From contig BGKB01000218.1 of assembly GCA_003116975.1 (NCBI GenBank), forward strand, positions 59,885 through 123,884: DNA of 64,000 nucleotides, in the 5' to 3' direction. Below are positions 50,237-60,357 of the stretch, in pieces (within the stretch, counting starts at the first letter, position 1; each line of letters begins with the position of its first letter). Both the position numbers and the translations under genes were made by a program. The notes below the pieces were generated by a model, which saw only the letters and a list, made by a program, of their open reading frames with translations, was not told the DNA's origin and made no database searches. The DNA is from Aurantiochytrium sp. KH105. Lineage: Eukaryota; Sar; Bigyra; Thraustochytrida; Thraustochytriidae.

Positions 50237-50738
50237 TCATTTTTTGGCTCTTCTTTGTGCAGCCATGCGAGCACGTGTCTGCGCGAGAGCTCTCTCTTGG
50301 TCTGCTTGTTGGGCGCTGCGAGCGTCTGCGCTTGCTGGCTCGCCAGTGGCGTAGACTTCGGTCACGACGGAGGGCGTTCCCGTCCAGGCAATGGGATGCT
50401 TATTGTACACGGGCCAGTCGGGAATGCAGGCGAGCGCAGCCGTAACAATGCTGGTCAGCCATGCCGAAAAGGTAATGTCAAAGTCTTCGAACCAGAGTCC
50501 GGCCCCGAAACCGACCATCTGTGATCGATTGTTGTCAGTCAATCTTGGGCCAGCAACTATGGCTTGAATCAAGCAAAGATACGTACTCCGATGATGAGGA
50601 AAATGAGCATGTAAATGTACTCGTTGCGTACCTGGCCTCGGTAGTCCTGTTAACGCGCACGCAGCAGGCAGCAAGCGTCCTCTATCTCGTTAGTTCATGC
50701 ACAAGGGCAAACGTGTCGTTGCTTCGTTCACGCACCAT
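50237..50738 (-). CDS. SPCS1: SPCS1/SPC12, signal peptidase complex subunit 1 (three exons)
   Basis: Read by eye as join(50237..50518, 50587..50646, 50736..50738) on the minus strand, giving 114 residues. Exon 1 contributes only the ATG (donor GTGCGT). Exon 2 (60 bp) encodes DYRGQVRNEYIYMLIFLIIG, with acceptor AACAG and donor GTACGT. Exon 3 starts MVGFGAGLWFEDF. The spliced start MDYRGQ mirrors human SPCS1 (MDYKGQ). Two membrane helices follow, with a short loop (GLWFEDFD) between them, then IPDWPVYNKHPIAW, the family's 'PPWPIYRRHPLKW'. The tail is Lys/Arg/Gln/Ala-rich and ends RRAKK, compatible with ER retention. SPCS1 is a non-catalytic subunit of the ER signal peptidase that helps exclude true membrane helices from cleavage. 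The 3' spacer to the convergent methyltransferase gene is about 300 bp and empty. Confidence 0.85.
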
Positions 50739-51212
50739 GTTTGCTCGATGAAGAGCACCGCCGAGGGTCTCTTGGATACTGTGCGGCCGCCTACACGTTG
50801 ACCGGGGCGCAGAGCGCGCGCCGCACCGCCCTGTCGCAGCCCCTCTTTGCACGTTGTCGGAGCTCTGGCCCGCTACGTCGCCTCTGACGAACGAGAAAAC
50901 AACATGCTCGAGAACAAGTTGACAAAGAAAAGAAACTATAACCTATTTACGACAGACAGAAACTCACATTGTGAAGAACACTGGCAACGAAAAAACAAAA
51001 CAAAAAACACGATGAGATGCCAGGCAGAGGCGAAGAAGCAGAGCGAAGTTCGCGCAAAAGCCGAACAAAGAGAGCTCCTTCGGGGACCGGAGAGGAGCGG
51101 GCGAGGGGGCACGCGCGCACGAGTGCAGGGGCCGCATCCAGACCAGACCAGACGAGACGAGACGAAGTTACGTGAGGGACAGTCTCGCACGCCGCACTCG
51201 AACGCTGCGAAG
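50739..51212. promoter_or_regulatory. Divergent promoter between SPCS1 and PITH gene
   Basis: 474 bp. GGATACTGTG at 50774-50783 resembles GATACTGTAG in the TRAPPC2 promoter. Near the PITH start there are GACGA/GACCA units (about 51138-51162). A frame open from 50847 has no features and is leader. Confidence 0.45.
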
Positions 51213-51810
51213 ATGTCGTCGCAGCAAGTTGACCTGTCGAGCTATGTGAGCAAGGCGGACTCGTACGCGCTCAATGTGGACAGCGCGTTTCCGATGGAAA
51301 ACCTGTACAACTCGGACGAGCGGTCCGAACTGCGGAGTGATGCCGACGACCAGCTGATTGTCCACTTTGCGTTTACGGAAAAGGTCAAGCTTACCGGGCT
51401 CAACGTTGTGGCGCCCCGGAACGAGCGGCGCCCGGAACACATCAAGGTAAGTCGACTGTGAAAGCCGTGCATGCGTGCGTGTATGGTCGAGTGAAAATGA
51501 GCAAGAGTTTAACGTCGTGGTGTAAATAATGAAATTTCTGGTGCAGCTCTTCACGAATCAAGTGAGCGTCGGCTTTGAGGACATTGAGAGTCTGCCAGCC
51601 GCCTTTGAGATGGACGTCGAAGGCGATGACGTGACCGAGGGCAAGATGATTCCGTTGCGCATGGTCAAATTCAACAACATCGACAGCGTGACTCTCTTTG
51701 TAGAGTCGAGCGAGGGCGGTGACATTGCCGCGCTCTCTAGTGTGAAATTCTTTGGCCAGGCTATTCAGGGAACCAACATGAGCGAATTGAAGAAGACCCC
51801 CGGCGCATGA
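51213..51810 (+). CDS. Stand-alone PITH-domain protein (two exons)
   Basis: Join(51213..51446, 51547..51810), 165 residues. The intron has donor GTAAGT after the codon AAG and acceptor GTGCAG, falling between HIK and LFTNQVSVGFED. The protein is one PITH domain, the beta-jelly-roll found at the C-terminus of thioredoxin-like TXNL1 and alone in PITHD1. Marks: NVDSAFPMENLYNSDE, LRSDADDQLIVHFAFTEKVK, MIPLRMVKFNNIDSVTLFVE and the end QAIQGTNMSELKK. There is no thioredoxin domain in front, so it is the PITHD1 type. In TXNL1 this domain docks on the 26S proteasome; PITHD1 is also linked to proteasomes. A proteasome-associated role is inferred. The start lies 12 residues before the first conserved strand. 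Confidence 0.9.
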
Positions 51811-52408
51811 CGAAGATAAAGTATTCGAAACTGGCCAAGGACAACGAAATGAAGGCAACAAGGAGGAGAAAGGGATATCCAAGCCAGCAAAGGGAACTCG
51901 CGTGGTCGGGAACCGGTACTCGCGGAAGAACAAAGAAGAGCTCCTGCCATATCTGGTTGGAGTCGTCAGTATCTCTTTGGAGGGGTTTTCAGTTCTACCT
52001 CTTGGTTTGTATCGAAATGCGACAAGCAGATGAGAGACGGGGCCTTTTTGCAGAACGTTTTTCTTTTTCTTTTACAAAGTACAGAGAGGGGATTCTCGTG
52101 ACGTGCACCACTGTGAAAATCTACATTGGTTCTCTCTACGTGGATATGCGGAGAGACTGCGGTGGTGCGCCGAAATGCCTTCCTCTCGTGCATGAATGCA
52201 TAAATGAATGAATGATTACCTTGGATGCGCGGCCCCCTTTTCTTTATCTTTCTTTGGCCTTTTCTTGGATGAGAGTCTGGATTGCCAAAAAGTATGGTTT
52301 TTTCCAACGTCCGTAGCACACAGGCGCCTGTTCGTTTAAGGTTAACAACAAAACAAACAGAACTCGTAATGCGGCTCGCGATACTGCCGTTGTTGCGGCT
52401 ATAAGCTG
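51811..52408. other. Spacer between convergent PITH gene and TRAPPC2
   Basis: About 600 bp with no supportable gene. A small GAAT/TGAA run lies at about 52198-52214. Open frames here lack any family feature. Confidence 0.6.
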
Positions 52409-52837
52409 CTATAAGCCATACTTTGTCGCGCAGGAGCGTACACGTGCATCAAAGACTTCGGAGTCGATGGGCTGGTCGAGCTCGTAAAAGGGATTGAGCG
52501 CGACCTTTGTATAAAGATCATTGACCTCCTCGAAGAAGCCTCGCACGTATTCCTCGACGCGTCCTCTTCGTCCACTGTCCTCGGCGATGGTCTTGTGTAA
52601 TAGCAGCAGCTTGGCGCCATTGGCCGCGACCCACGCGTGGACCTGAAAGTCGTTGAACTCGTCGACGACGCGCAGATACATGCCGCTCGTCTGCCACATG
52701 CGCTCCTCGACCATGTCCAGCGCCGAGTGCATGACAAATTGGTGCACATGCGCCTGGTCCTGCACGCCGCTCCCCGCGGACAGCCTGCACTCGTACACGA
52801 GCTCCTTGGCGCCGACGACAGCGAACGCAAGCGCCAT
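52409..52837 (-). CDS. TRAPPC2: TRAPPC2 (sedlin), TRAPP vesicle-tethering subunit
   Basis: Protein of 142 residues; sedlin is 140. It has the longin-like fold pattern: ALAFAVVGAKELVYECRL at the start, then QFVMHSALDMVEERMWQTSG, then MYLRVVDEFNDFQVHAWVA, KLLLLHKTI and VRGFFEEVNDLYTKVALNPF. The end QPIDSEVFDARVRS is also typical. TRAPPC2 is an adaptor subunit of TRAPP II/III complexes, the exchange factors for Rab1/Rab11, and is needed for ER-Golgi traffic. The Met at 52837 gives the canonical start just before strand 1. Its start faces the acyl-CoA dehydrogenase gene. Confidence 0.93.
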   Translation of the reverse strand: MALAFAVVGAKELVYECRLSAGSGVQDQAHVHQFVMHSALDMVEERMWQTSGMYLRVVDEFNDFQVHAWVAANGAKLLLLHKTIAEDSGRRGRVEEYVRGFFEEVNDLYTKVALNPFYELDQPIDSEVFDARVRSCATKYGL

Positions 52838-53669
52838 GGCTCGTCCCGCGGTGCGCCCCCTCTCTCTATCTATCAACCAACTTATCAACCTCTTTCGCTT
52901 CACTCCGCCCCGTCTGGAGCGACTCGGTCCCGATGCCGGGCCTGACTCGGCCCGCCACGCCTACGTGCACGACTACGCGCGCGCGCTCGGGGCCGCGGGC
53001 TGTTTGCGCTTTCCATCGACGAAAAGATCCATCCGCCAATGCCCCCAGGAGCAGAACTAGTAGAGAACTAGTGGCCGATACTGTAGCGTCTGGTCACCTG
53101 GGACCCTTTTCTGCTCGCCGCCGCCGCTACTGTTTGTCGGTCGTTGCAGACGCTCCGGCGCGGCGAGAGCCCTAATGGCGAGGCATGCGGCGGCCCCGCG
53201 CGGAGGAGCGCGAGCGCCAGGTCGGTCGAGGAGGCGCGCACGCAGGCATGCCGACACGCAGGCGAACAGGCATGCAGGCAGGCAGGAGCGGACTCTGGAG
53301 AAGGCGGGAAGTAAGGATGCGCGCGATTGCGGCGGAGGGCGGCGGCGCCTCTCACGTCACGGCGAGAGAGGAGGAGGAGGAGGCCCTGGCCTTGCCTGCC
53401 GCAACAAGACAAGCTTTTCCGGTTCCAGGCAGTGGTCGGTAGTGTATAGAGTATCTTTCCGTCACAGGCGACAAACAAGCGGTTGTATGCGAAGGTGGTT
53501 AGGGAAGGGGGGGCAGGAAGAGGTCGGCGGATGGGACGCAGACCCCGAACCCGCGCAGGACGCACGAAGCAAGTCAGACGGCAGCGCGCGCGCACGCAAG
53601 AAGCACTCGCAGGCGTATTCGGCCCACGAGGTTGAGGAAGCAGCAGCGACAGCAGCAGCAGCAGGCGCG
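52838..53669. promoter_or_regulatory. Divergent promoter between TRAPPC2 and acyl-CoA dehydrogenase
   Basis: 832 bp. A composite element lies at 53056-53086: ACTAGT, 5 bp, ACTAGT, 7 bp, ACTGTAG, the same order as in the CTR9/VPS9-like promoter. GGCA repeats lie at 53261-53286. The frame open from 53175 into the dehydrogenase is Arg/Gly/Ala-rich and considered leader. Confidence 0.5.
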
Positions 53670-54950
53670 ATGGGCGAGGAAGAAGAGGCGGTGCAGTTCG
53701 GGTCGAAGACGCCGTACGCGGAGCCTGCATGGTACAACTCGAAGAACGAGAGCGCGCTGTACAACGAGAACCATGTGGCCTTTCGCGCCAAGATGCGCAA
53801 GTTCGTGGACGAAGAGGTGATCCCCAACGTGAGCGAGTGGGAGGCCAACGGGATCCCCAAGGAAGCGTACAAGAAAGCCGCCCAGGTCGGGCTCTTGCCC
53901 ACCGTACTCGGGTGGCCCGAAGACTGCGTGAGCCAGCCGCGGCCCGAAGGCATGGACGGCCTCATGCTGCTCATTGCCATGGACGAGCTCTGCCGGTGCG
54001 CTAGCGGTGGCGTGGTCTGGGGCCTCGTCGGAGCAGCTGGTATTGGCCTTCCCCCTCTCGTGCACTACGCCTCGGACGAGATCAAGGAGCGCGTCGTCAA
54101 GCCCGTGCTGGACGGCGAAAAGTTCGCAGCTCTTGCAGTCTCTGAAGCAGGCGCCGGATCTGACGTGGCAAATCTCGCCACCACGGCCGAGGAAGATGGC
54201 GATGACTACGTAATTAATGGCCTTAAAAAGTGGATCACCGGTGGCATGTTCGCCGACTACTTTACCGTGGCTGCGCGCACCGGCGGCGAGGGCTCCGGTA
54301 TGTTTGGCATCAGTCTCATTCTGGTCGAGAAGGACCGCCCGGGTGTCTCGGTGCGCGCAATGGATTGCATGGGTGTCAAGGGCTCCGGAACCGCCTTTGT
54401 CGAGTTCGACGACGTGCGCGTGCCCAAGTCAAACTATGTTGCCGACGTGACCGCCCTCATTCGCAACTTTACCACGGAGCGACTGGGCATTGCGGTCCAG
54501 GCTAACCGCTTTGCGCGCGAGTGTCTCCGCATGTCCATCGAGTGGACACGCCGCCGCCAGGCCTTTGGCAAGCCGCTCATCGACAACCCCGTTGTCCGCA
54601 ACAAGCTTGCTGAGATGGCTCGCCAAGTCGAAGCGACCCATGCTTATATTGAGTCGGTGGCCTTTCGCATCGTGTCCCAGGAACGCCGCGGTGACGACTG
54701 GTTTCAGGGCCTCCTCACGCTCAGCCCCGACGCCGCCATGGTCAAGGTCCAGGCCACCAAGACGTATGCCCACTGCGCATCCCAGGCCGCCATGCTCCAC
54801 GGCGGCAATAGCTACGTCCGCGGTGGCCAGCACGGTCGTGTAGAGAGCTTGTATCGCGATGTCCTCTCCCTTGCCATTCCTGGTGGCGCAGAAGATGTCA
54901 TGATCGACTACGCCGCGCGTCTTGGCATTGCCAAGAAGTCGCCCCTTTGA
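53670..54950 (+). CDS. Acyl-CoA dehydrogenase family flavoenzyme
   Basis: Protein of 426 residues with the full ACAD layout. The N-terminal helical domain (about 30-145) includes KMRKFVDEEVIPNVSEWEAN. The middle beta domain has the first family signature AVSEAGAGSD (156-165) and INGLKKWITGGMFADYF, the FAD/substrate 'NG-x-K-x-(W/F)-I(T/S)' motif. The C-terminal helical domain has ERLGIAVQANRFARECL, RRQAFGKPLIDNPVVRNKLA, MLHGGNSYVRGGQHGRVES and IPGGAEDVMIDY. In many ACADs the catalytic Glu lies in this last loop; here Glu408 of GGAED is the candidate. It should oxidise an acyl-CoA to the 2-enoyl-CoA; chain length cannot be told. There is no clear mitochondrial presequence after the chosen Met, and the C-terminal SPL is not a standard peroxisomal signal, so location is open. 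Start at 53670 because upstream sequence is low-complexity. Confidence 0.88.
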   Translation: MGEEEEAVQFGSKTPYAEPAWYNSKNESALYNENHVAFRAKMRKFVDEEVIPNVSEWEANGIPKEAYKKAAQVGLLPTVLGWPEDCVSQPRPEGMDGLMLLIAMDELCRCASGGVVWGLVGAAGIGLPPLVHYASDEIKERVVKPVLDGEKFAALAVSEAGAGSDVANLATTAEEDGDDYVINGLKKWITGGMFADYFTVAARTGGEGSGMFGISLILVEKDRPGVSVRAMDCMGVKGSGTAFVEFDDVRVPKSNYVADVTALIRNFTTERLGIAVQANRFARECLRMSIEWTRRRQAFGKPLIDNPVVRNKLAEMARQVEATHAYIESVAFRIVSQERRGDDWFQGLLTLSPDAAMVKVQATKTYAHCASQAAMLHGGNSYVRGGQHGRVESLYRDVLSLAIPGGAEDVMIDYAARLGIAKKSPL

Positions 54951-56431
54951 AAACGATGATACGTTTTTTGCTTACCCCGTTTTAATTTTTTTTTTATAAA
55001 AGGAAACTCCACTTGGGCCAACCTGCTTGCTCATTCGTGTAGACCAGCGAGATGGTGCTTCGTCTTCTTGCTGCACGTGAAATGAAAGAGGATGACTTTC
55101 ATTTGACGTACATAAGAAATGATTTTTTCGTGCGTGCAAGAATAGCAAACAAACTCACAACGAAAGTATCTTCGATTGCGAAACATTTGTGAAAGAAACA
55201 AAACAAGATGTGGTTCGTTTTGGACGTGAGAGCCTACTGCATTGGAAATGATCGGAGTTCTTCCCTCTTGCGCGCTCTCCACGTCATGGCTGTGCGGTGA
55301 TGCGAGGACGATCTCCTGTGAAGATCAAAAACAACGCGTTGATGCAATCTGCGAGCATGATCGCGAGAATGACAACTGAGTGGAATAACAGCTGACAAGC
55401 GCTCTGCAAAATGGACATCATCATCCTTATGACGTTGTAAGAGCGCAGGATCATCTCCACTTTCTTTTTTTTTCGGCGCCCCATCCACAAAGAGAAAGAG
55501 AATCGAGAGAATCAACAAAGAATAACAAGCCAGAGACACGTTACCACTAAGGTGAGGGTGGTGACCGAAATCTCTGAACCTGAAGCCATCGCCGACAATG
55601 TCCGGCGTAAGAAGCCGGCGGAGCTTCTTTTCAACTTTCGCACGTACGCCTGGGTCTTGAACGCGCTCTGCCATATAGCGACGAAGCGACAATCGGACCG
55701 GCCGACTCGGGTGCAGCTCCGCTGTGCACGCGGTCGCCCGGCCGGGTCGACGCGTGTCTGCAGCTGCCAGACAACGAGATGAACCCCCAGCGTAGAATAA
55801 CTTGCAAAGTAGCTCGTAATTTGCGTTGCTCAGAATGCGTTGCGCAAGCAAAGCTCCTGCAAGAACTTCGTTTTGCAGCCTGGCAGTGAGGAGAACGAAG
55901 ACAAGCGCGACGGGAGCTCGCGCGCTTTCAGCTGCTCGCGTGTGGCGTGCTTCATGCGGCGCATTTCAAAAGTCGAATCGTTGGCGTGTGTCCCAAGAAC
56001 GTGCACGGTTTGTCATGGCGCGGCTGCCGTGAGTGAGCATCCTCTTCTCTACGTCACTTCCGACGTGAGCTCAACGCCGTACGAAGAGGGGAAGCCAGAA
56101 TAATCATGCACGCACGAGAGCAGCTTGATGACAGAGGTCGTGACGATTAGCAAAGACTACCCAAGTCTGTCAGCTGCGAGCCCGAGCTTCAAGCAGATAC
56201 GCGAACTCCATTCAACGAGAATATTCGACCTTTGCCGTAAATCTACAGTGAATTCGCTAATTCGCTTCGATATTCGCCGCTCAGACTTACGTTTGTTTTG
56301 TCAATACTACCGCACCCAGTTTGGTCATCCTCACGTACTCTGGACGTTGATAAACAGCATATTTCGAAATTTGGCCCCTCTGTGCCATCGAGTAGGCGAG
56401 CATGAGAAGCAAAAGCAAAGTGATCTATATT
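54951..56431. other. Spacer containing a copy of the kinase-RING gene's 3' end
   Basis: About 1.5 kb. Apart from the fragment at 55576-55695 no gene is supported. The sequence has more AT than most of the window. It is the 3' flank of the LRR-kinase gene and of the acyl-CoA dehydrogenase gene, which converge here. Confidence 0.55.
55576..55695 (-). pseudogene. Copy of the C-terminal segment of the LRR-ankyrin-kinase-RING protein
   Basis: Forty residues read RLSLRRYMAERVQDPGVRAK then VEKKLRRLLTPDIVGDGFRF. The main gene ends with the same segment: REYVAKKIEDPGVRADVQNM, then LRPLLTPDIVGEGFTF. About 60% of residues match, and the copy has no stop after GDGFRF, reading on for about 110 codons. 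The RING/IBR, kinase and LRR parts are not detectable in the 0.7 kb upstream. It is best read as the remnant of a second tandem family member, broken at its 5' side. An alternative 3' exon of the main gene is less likely but possible. Confidence 0.65.
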
Positions 56432-59400
56432 TTAGGAAAAAGTGAAGCCTTCGCCGACAATGTCCGGCGTAAGAAGTGGACGCAACATATTCTGAACATC
56501 GGCACGCACGCCTGGGTCTTCAATTTTCTTTGCCACGTACTCACGAAGACGTTGCGCTCGAAGCCGAGCCCATGCTTGCTGTACGACGGTGAAGTCGCTA
56601 AAGAACGGGTCTTCTTCATCATCTGGCTTTGACGCGCATCTTGCCACGTGTTGGTGGCAAGCCTGTGAGTCATCGCCTGTGTCCTGCAGACACCACGCGC
56701 AAAAGTAGCACTTGCACTTGTCATTGCCACATTCAAGAGCACAACAGTCGTCAAAATCAGCAAAGACTTTCGAACAGCGCGGGCACGACATATTGAGAAC
56801 GTCATTTTGGATCCTGAGAATGTGATTTTGCGCCGTCGGGTTCAGCCCATGTTCACGAATAGCTGCATCAAGACGAAGCTGAAGCTGGCGTTCCTGCTCG
56901 GCTGCGACGTCTCGCTCGATATGCTGGCGCACAATATCAAGTAGAGCAGCAAAGTCCTCGTCTGGAACTGCGGCTGCAATGCAACGTCCAGGGATAACAA
57001 GATCACAGTCTTGCGTGACACAACACATGCTTCCATGCCGTAGTACCTTGACGTGCGACTGAGGCTCAGTGGCAGCCCGTACCGACCTGCTAAGGCACTC
57101 TCTGCACGTAAAGTGGTTATCAGCGCAAGAGACGCCCTCACTGACGGGGTAAATGTCGAAACAAAGGGCACATGAGGCATCTTTCACGGGCTCAATCTGA
57201 AAGGCTTCGTGACGCAAGGCCTCGAGCGCAGTGGGTCGCTGTGTTGGGTCTGTGGACTGGAGAGACGAAATGAGCGTCGTAGTTGCGTCAGATACCTCTG
57301 TTTCCCTGAAGAGGTCCGCGAGCATCACGCCAACAGAGAACATGTCCACGGCAGGCTCGACCTTGTCGACATTTCTGTTACGGAGTTCTGGCGCCATGTA
57401 CCTGATGGTGGTCTGCATCGGCTGTGTCATGGTCACATTGTGCGTCTGCACGCCATCAAAGTCGCCCAGCACCGGCGACAGACCCTTTGCGAGAAAGACA
57501 TTCTCGGGCTTTACGTCGCAATGCACGAAGCCTTGCGCGTGCAAATCGTGGAGGCCGGATAGAAGACAGACGGCGATGCGCCTGCGCCTTGCCAGGTCTG
57601 CACGCGGATTGTTGTGAATCCAGGCTGCAAGATCGCCGCCTTCGTAATATGGCATTAAAATGCAACCCTCGCGGGCATCCTGCATGAAAACGCCTTGAAC
57701 GCGCACGATGTAGGCCGATCTGAACTGAGCAAGAGCTGAAACCTGACGATAGAAACGACTGCTCCACTCTTCGTCGGCGAGATGAAAAGATTTAAGCACA
57801 TATTCTCGGCCGTTGAGATCGCGAACTCTATGGACGGACTTGCCGGGTTTGGAAGCAAGCTTTGCAAGCGTCTCGAAATCTCCGCGCTTTGCATTGGTCA
57901 GCCAGAGACCTAGCATGGATAGCTCCCGAGGCACGTTAGCTTTCATTCCCAAGATCCGGATCCAATCTTGATCGCAAAGAAACTCAGGGTAATGTTCCTC
58001 CGCATGCCTAAGCACCCGTGCGCGCTCTTTGCGCAGCTCGCTGTCCAGCTTGTAAACACTCCCGATCTGAGCGAGTTCTTGCTCGAGGCCGGGAATTTTG
58101 GCTTGCGCTGTAGCATCTCCGTCATTGGCATCCTCGCGGGTGCGTCGAAGCTTTAGCTCAAGATCTTCACGCTTTCTTTTACTCTGGCGAATGTTCTTGA
58201 TCATTTCCGTCACGCGTGGTGTGTCTGGTGCTGTGAGCCCGGGAACATGCCGGGAAAGAGAACATAAGAGGTCTCTTGCGGCCGTCTGCAAGCGCGAGAC
58301 TTCGTCTTTCACTGTGGAGGAGGTGTAGAAGGAGATGGTGATGGCCAACGCACGTCGCACCTCCTCTAACGGGGCGTCTATCAGAGGATCGACCTCCGTC
58401 AGGGTCCTGAGCTCCTCTTCAAATGCTTCCTGCACTTCTTTTAGCTCCCTCGCGATATCCTTTGTCTTCTCGGGATGTCTCAACGTCATAAAGGATGTCG
58501 TCTGAAAACCAAGGCGCTTGGTGCTCTCATCCAAAGCATCGATGGCTGCTTCGGTGTGCTTGCGCGCCACGCTCGCGTCGTGTCGAGTCTCCCAGACCTT
58601 TACGGCCTCCATCGCGGCTTGTGTAGCTTCCTGCACTTTTTCAAAGGTCGCTGGTGCGACAAGATCGTCAAAGTCCACGGGTTCTTTCAAGATCTCCTTC
58701 AACAGACTATGACAGGCGTCTACAGCGGCCTTTGTTCCTGGATCCGCCAATACCTCCTCCAGTTGACCTTCGATTCCCCCCGACAAAGCATCTCGGATGC
58801 CCGCGACGAGGTCGCGTCGGATTTCGTCCCGTATAGATATCTTTTCCGAGTCTGCCTTGACAGCCTCCTGGAGCGCAGTCAGCTCTTGCGCTTTTTCGCG
58901 AAGAATAGCTTGCTGTCTATCAAAGTCTGCAAAAGATGCGACCGGGTTCTTACGCAAGAGCTGCTCGGCAAAGACCCCGAGCAGCCTCGGATGCAGAGCA
59001 GGTTTGCCTTCTCCGCGATTCGTCCGCGCGAGAGAAACCCTTTCCGCCACTACTTCGAGATTGATTGTGTGCCCAGAATACGCAAACAATAGGAGCAATT
59101 CACGACGATCTGGCGAATTTGATATCCCCATTTGATCGAGACGAGTAGAAGTGAGATTGCGAGCTTCTTCCAGCGTTCGCACTCCTTGATCGAAGAGCTC
59201 GACAACTTTCTCTCGCAGCGCATTGGTACGAAATTGTGTCAGCGGTAAAGAATGTACAAAAGAAAGAAATGCAGACAGCTCCACGCGATTCTTGGAAGAA
59301 GTATACGCAAGTGCCATCTTCACTCCGATAGACGTGCTTGAAAAACCTGCGCTGTGCTTGAAGAGAAACTTGACAAGAAGGAGCGCATCATCTGTGTCGC

Positions 59401-60309
59401 TAGCTTTGCAGGCGTGGAACAGTGGTGTTTGGCCGAAAATGTCGCGCGCGTCGACCCGGGCCCCATCCGCTACGAGATCTTTTACCGTCAAAACCTTGCC
59501 CTCTTTGCACGCCTGCATGAGTGGCGTCAGACTCTTTTCGTACAGAGCTCGACTGCGGTCAAGAGCAGCTTGAGAAGTAGAACTTTCGAGTTCAATGCTG
59601 TGATATGAGATTGTCAGAAGAAAGTTGTTGCCGGTTTGGGGTTCTCTTTGTGACTTACTTGACTTTCTGCAGCAAATTCTGGTTCTTCACAGCTGCCTTT
59701 GCCAGCACCGTGGCGCCCTCGTCGCCGATTTTGTTGTACTGAAGACTGCGCTCGTCATAAAATGAGACGCTAAGATGAACGAAATCGCGCCAAGGGTTGC
59801 ATTCCGTCGCATCCCGTGCGTGCGTGCGTGCGTACATGAGCTGTGGTCAGATTTTGTTGCTTCTTGGGCTTCTGGCCCCACTTTCACTTTGTCGCAATGA
59901 CTTACTGTAGCGTCTGCAGCGACTCTTTCTTTGCGAGTGCGTTCGCCAGCGCCGTAGCGCCCTCGTCGCTGACCTTGTTGTTCCTAAGACTGCGCTCGTC
60001 ATAACATAAGACGCCAAGATGAACGAAATCGCGCCAAGGGTTGGTTGCATTCCGTCGCATCCCGTGCGTGCGTGCGTATGTGAGTTGTGGTCAGCTCTTG
60101 CTGCTTTCTTCTTGGGCTTCTCGCTCCACCTTCACTTTGTCGCAATGACTTACTCTAGTGTCTGCAGCGACTCATTGCCAGCGACTGCGTTTGCCAGCGC
60201 CGTCGCGCTCTCGTGGCCGATATTGTTGTATTGAAGACTGCGCTCGTCATAACATGAGACGCCAAGATGAACGGAATCACGCCCAAGGGTTGCATCCCGC
60301 CGCATCTCA

Positions 60310-60357
<48 letters not shown>

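Noticed and set aside
53175-53669. N-terminal extension of the acyl-CoA dehydrogenase as a mitochondrial presequence
   Set aside because: The 165 extra residues are Arg/Gly/Glu-rich low complexity that include translated GGCA repeats, and they do not resemble a presequence adjoining the enzyme.
55234-55851. Whole 205-codon minus frame as a real small gene
   Set aside because: Only 40 residues match the LRR-kinase C-terminus; the rest has no homology that I can see, and upstream domains are missing, so it is listed as a pseudogene fragment.
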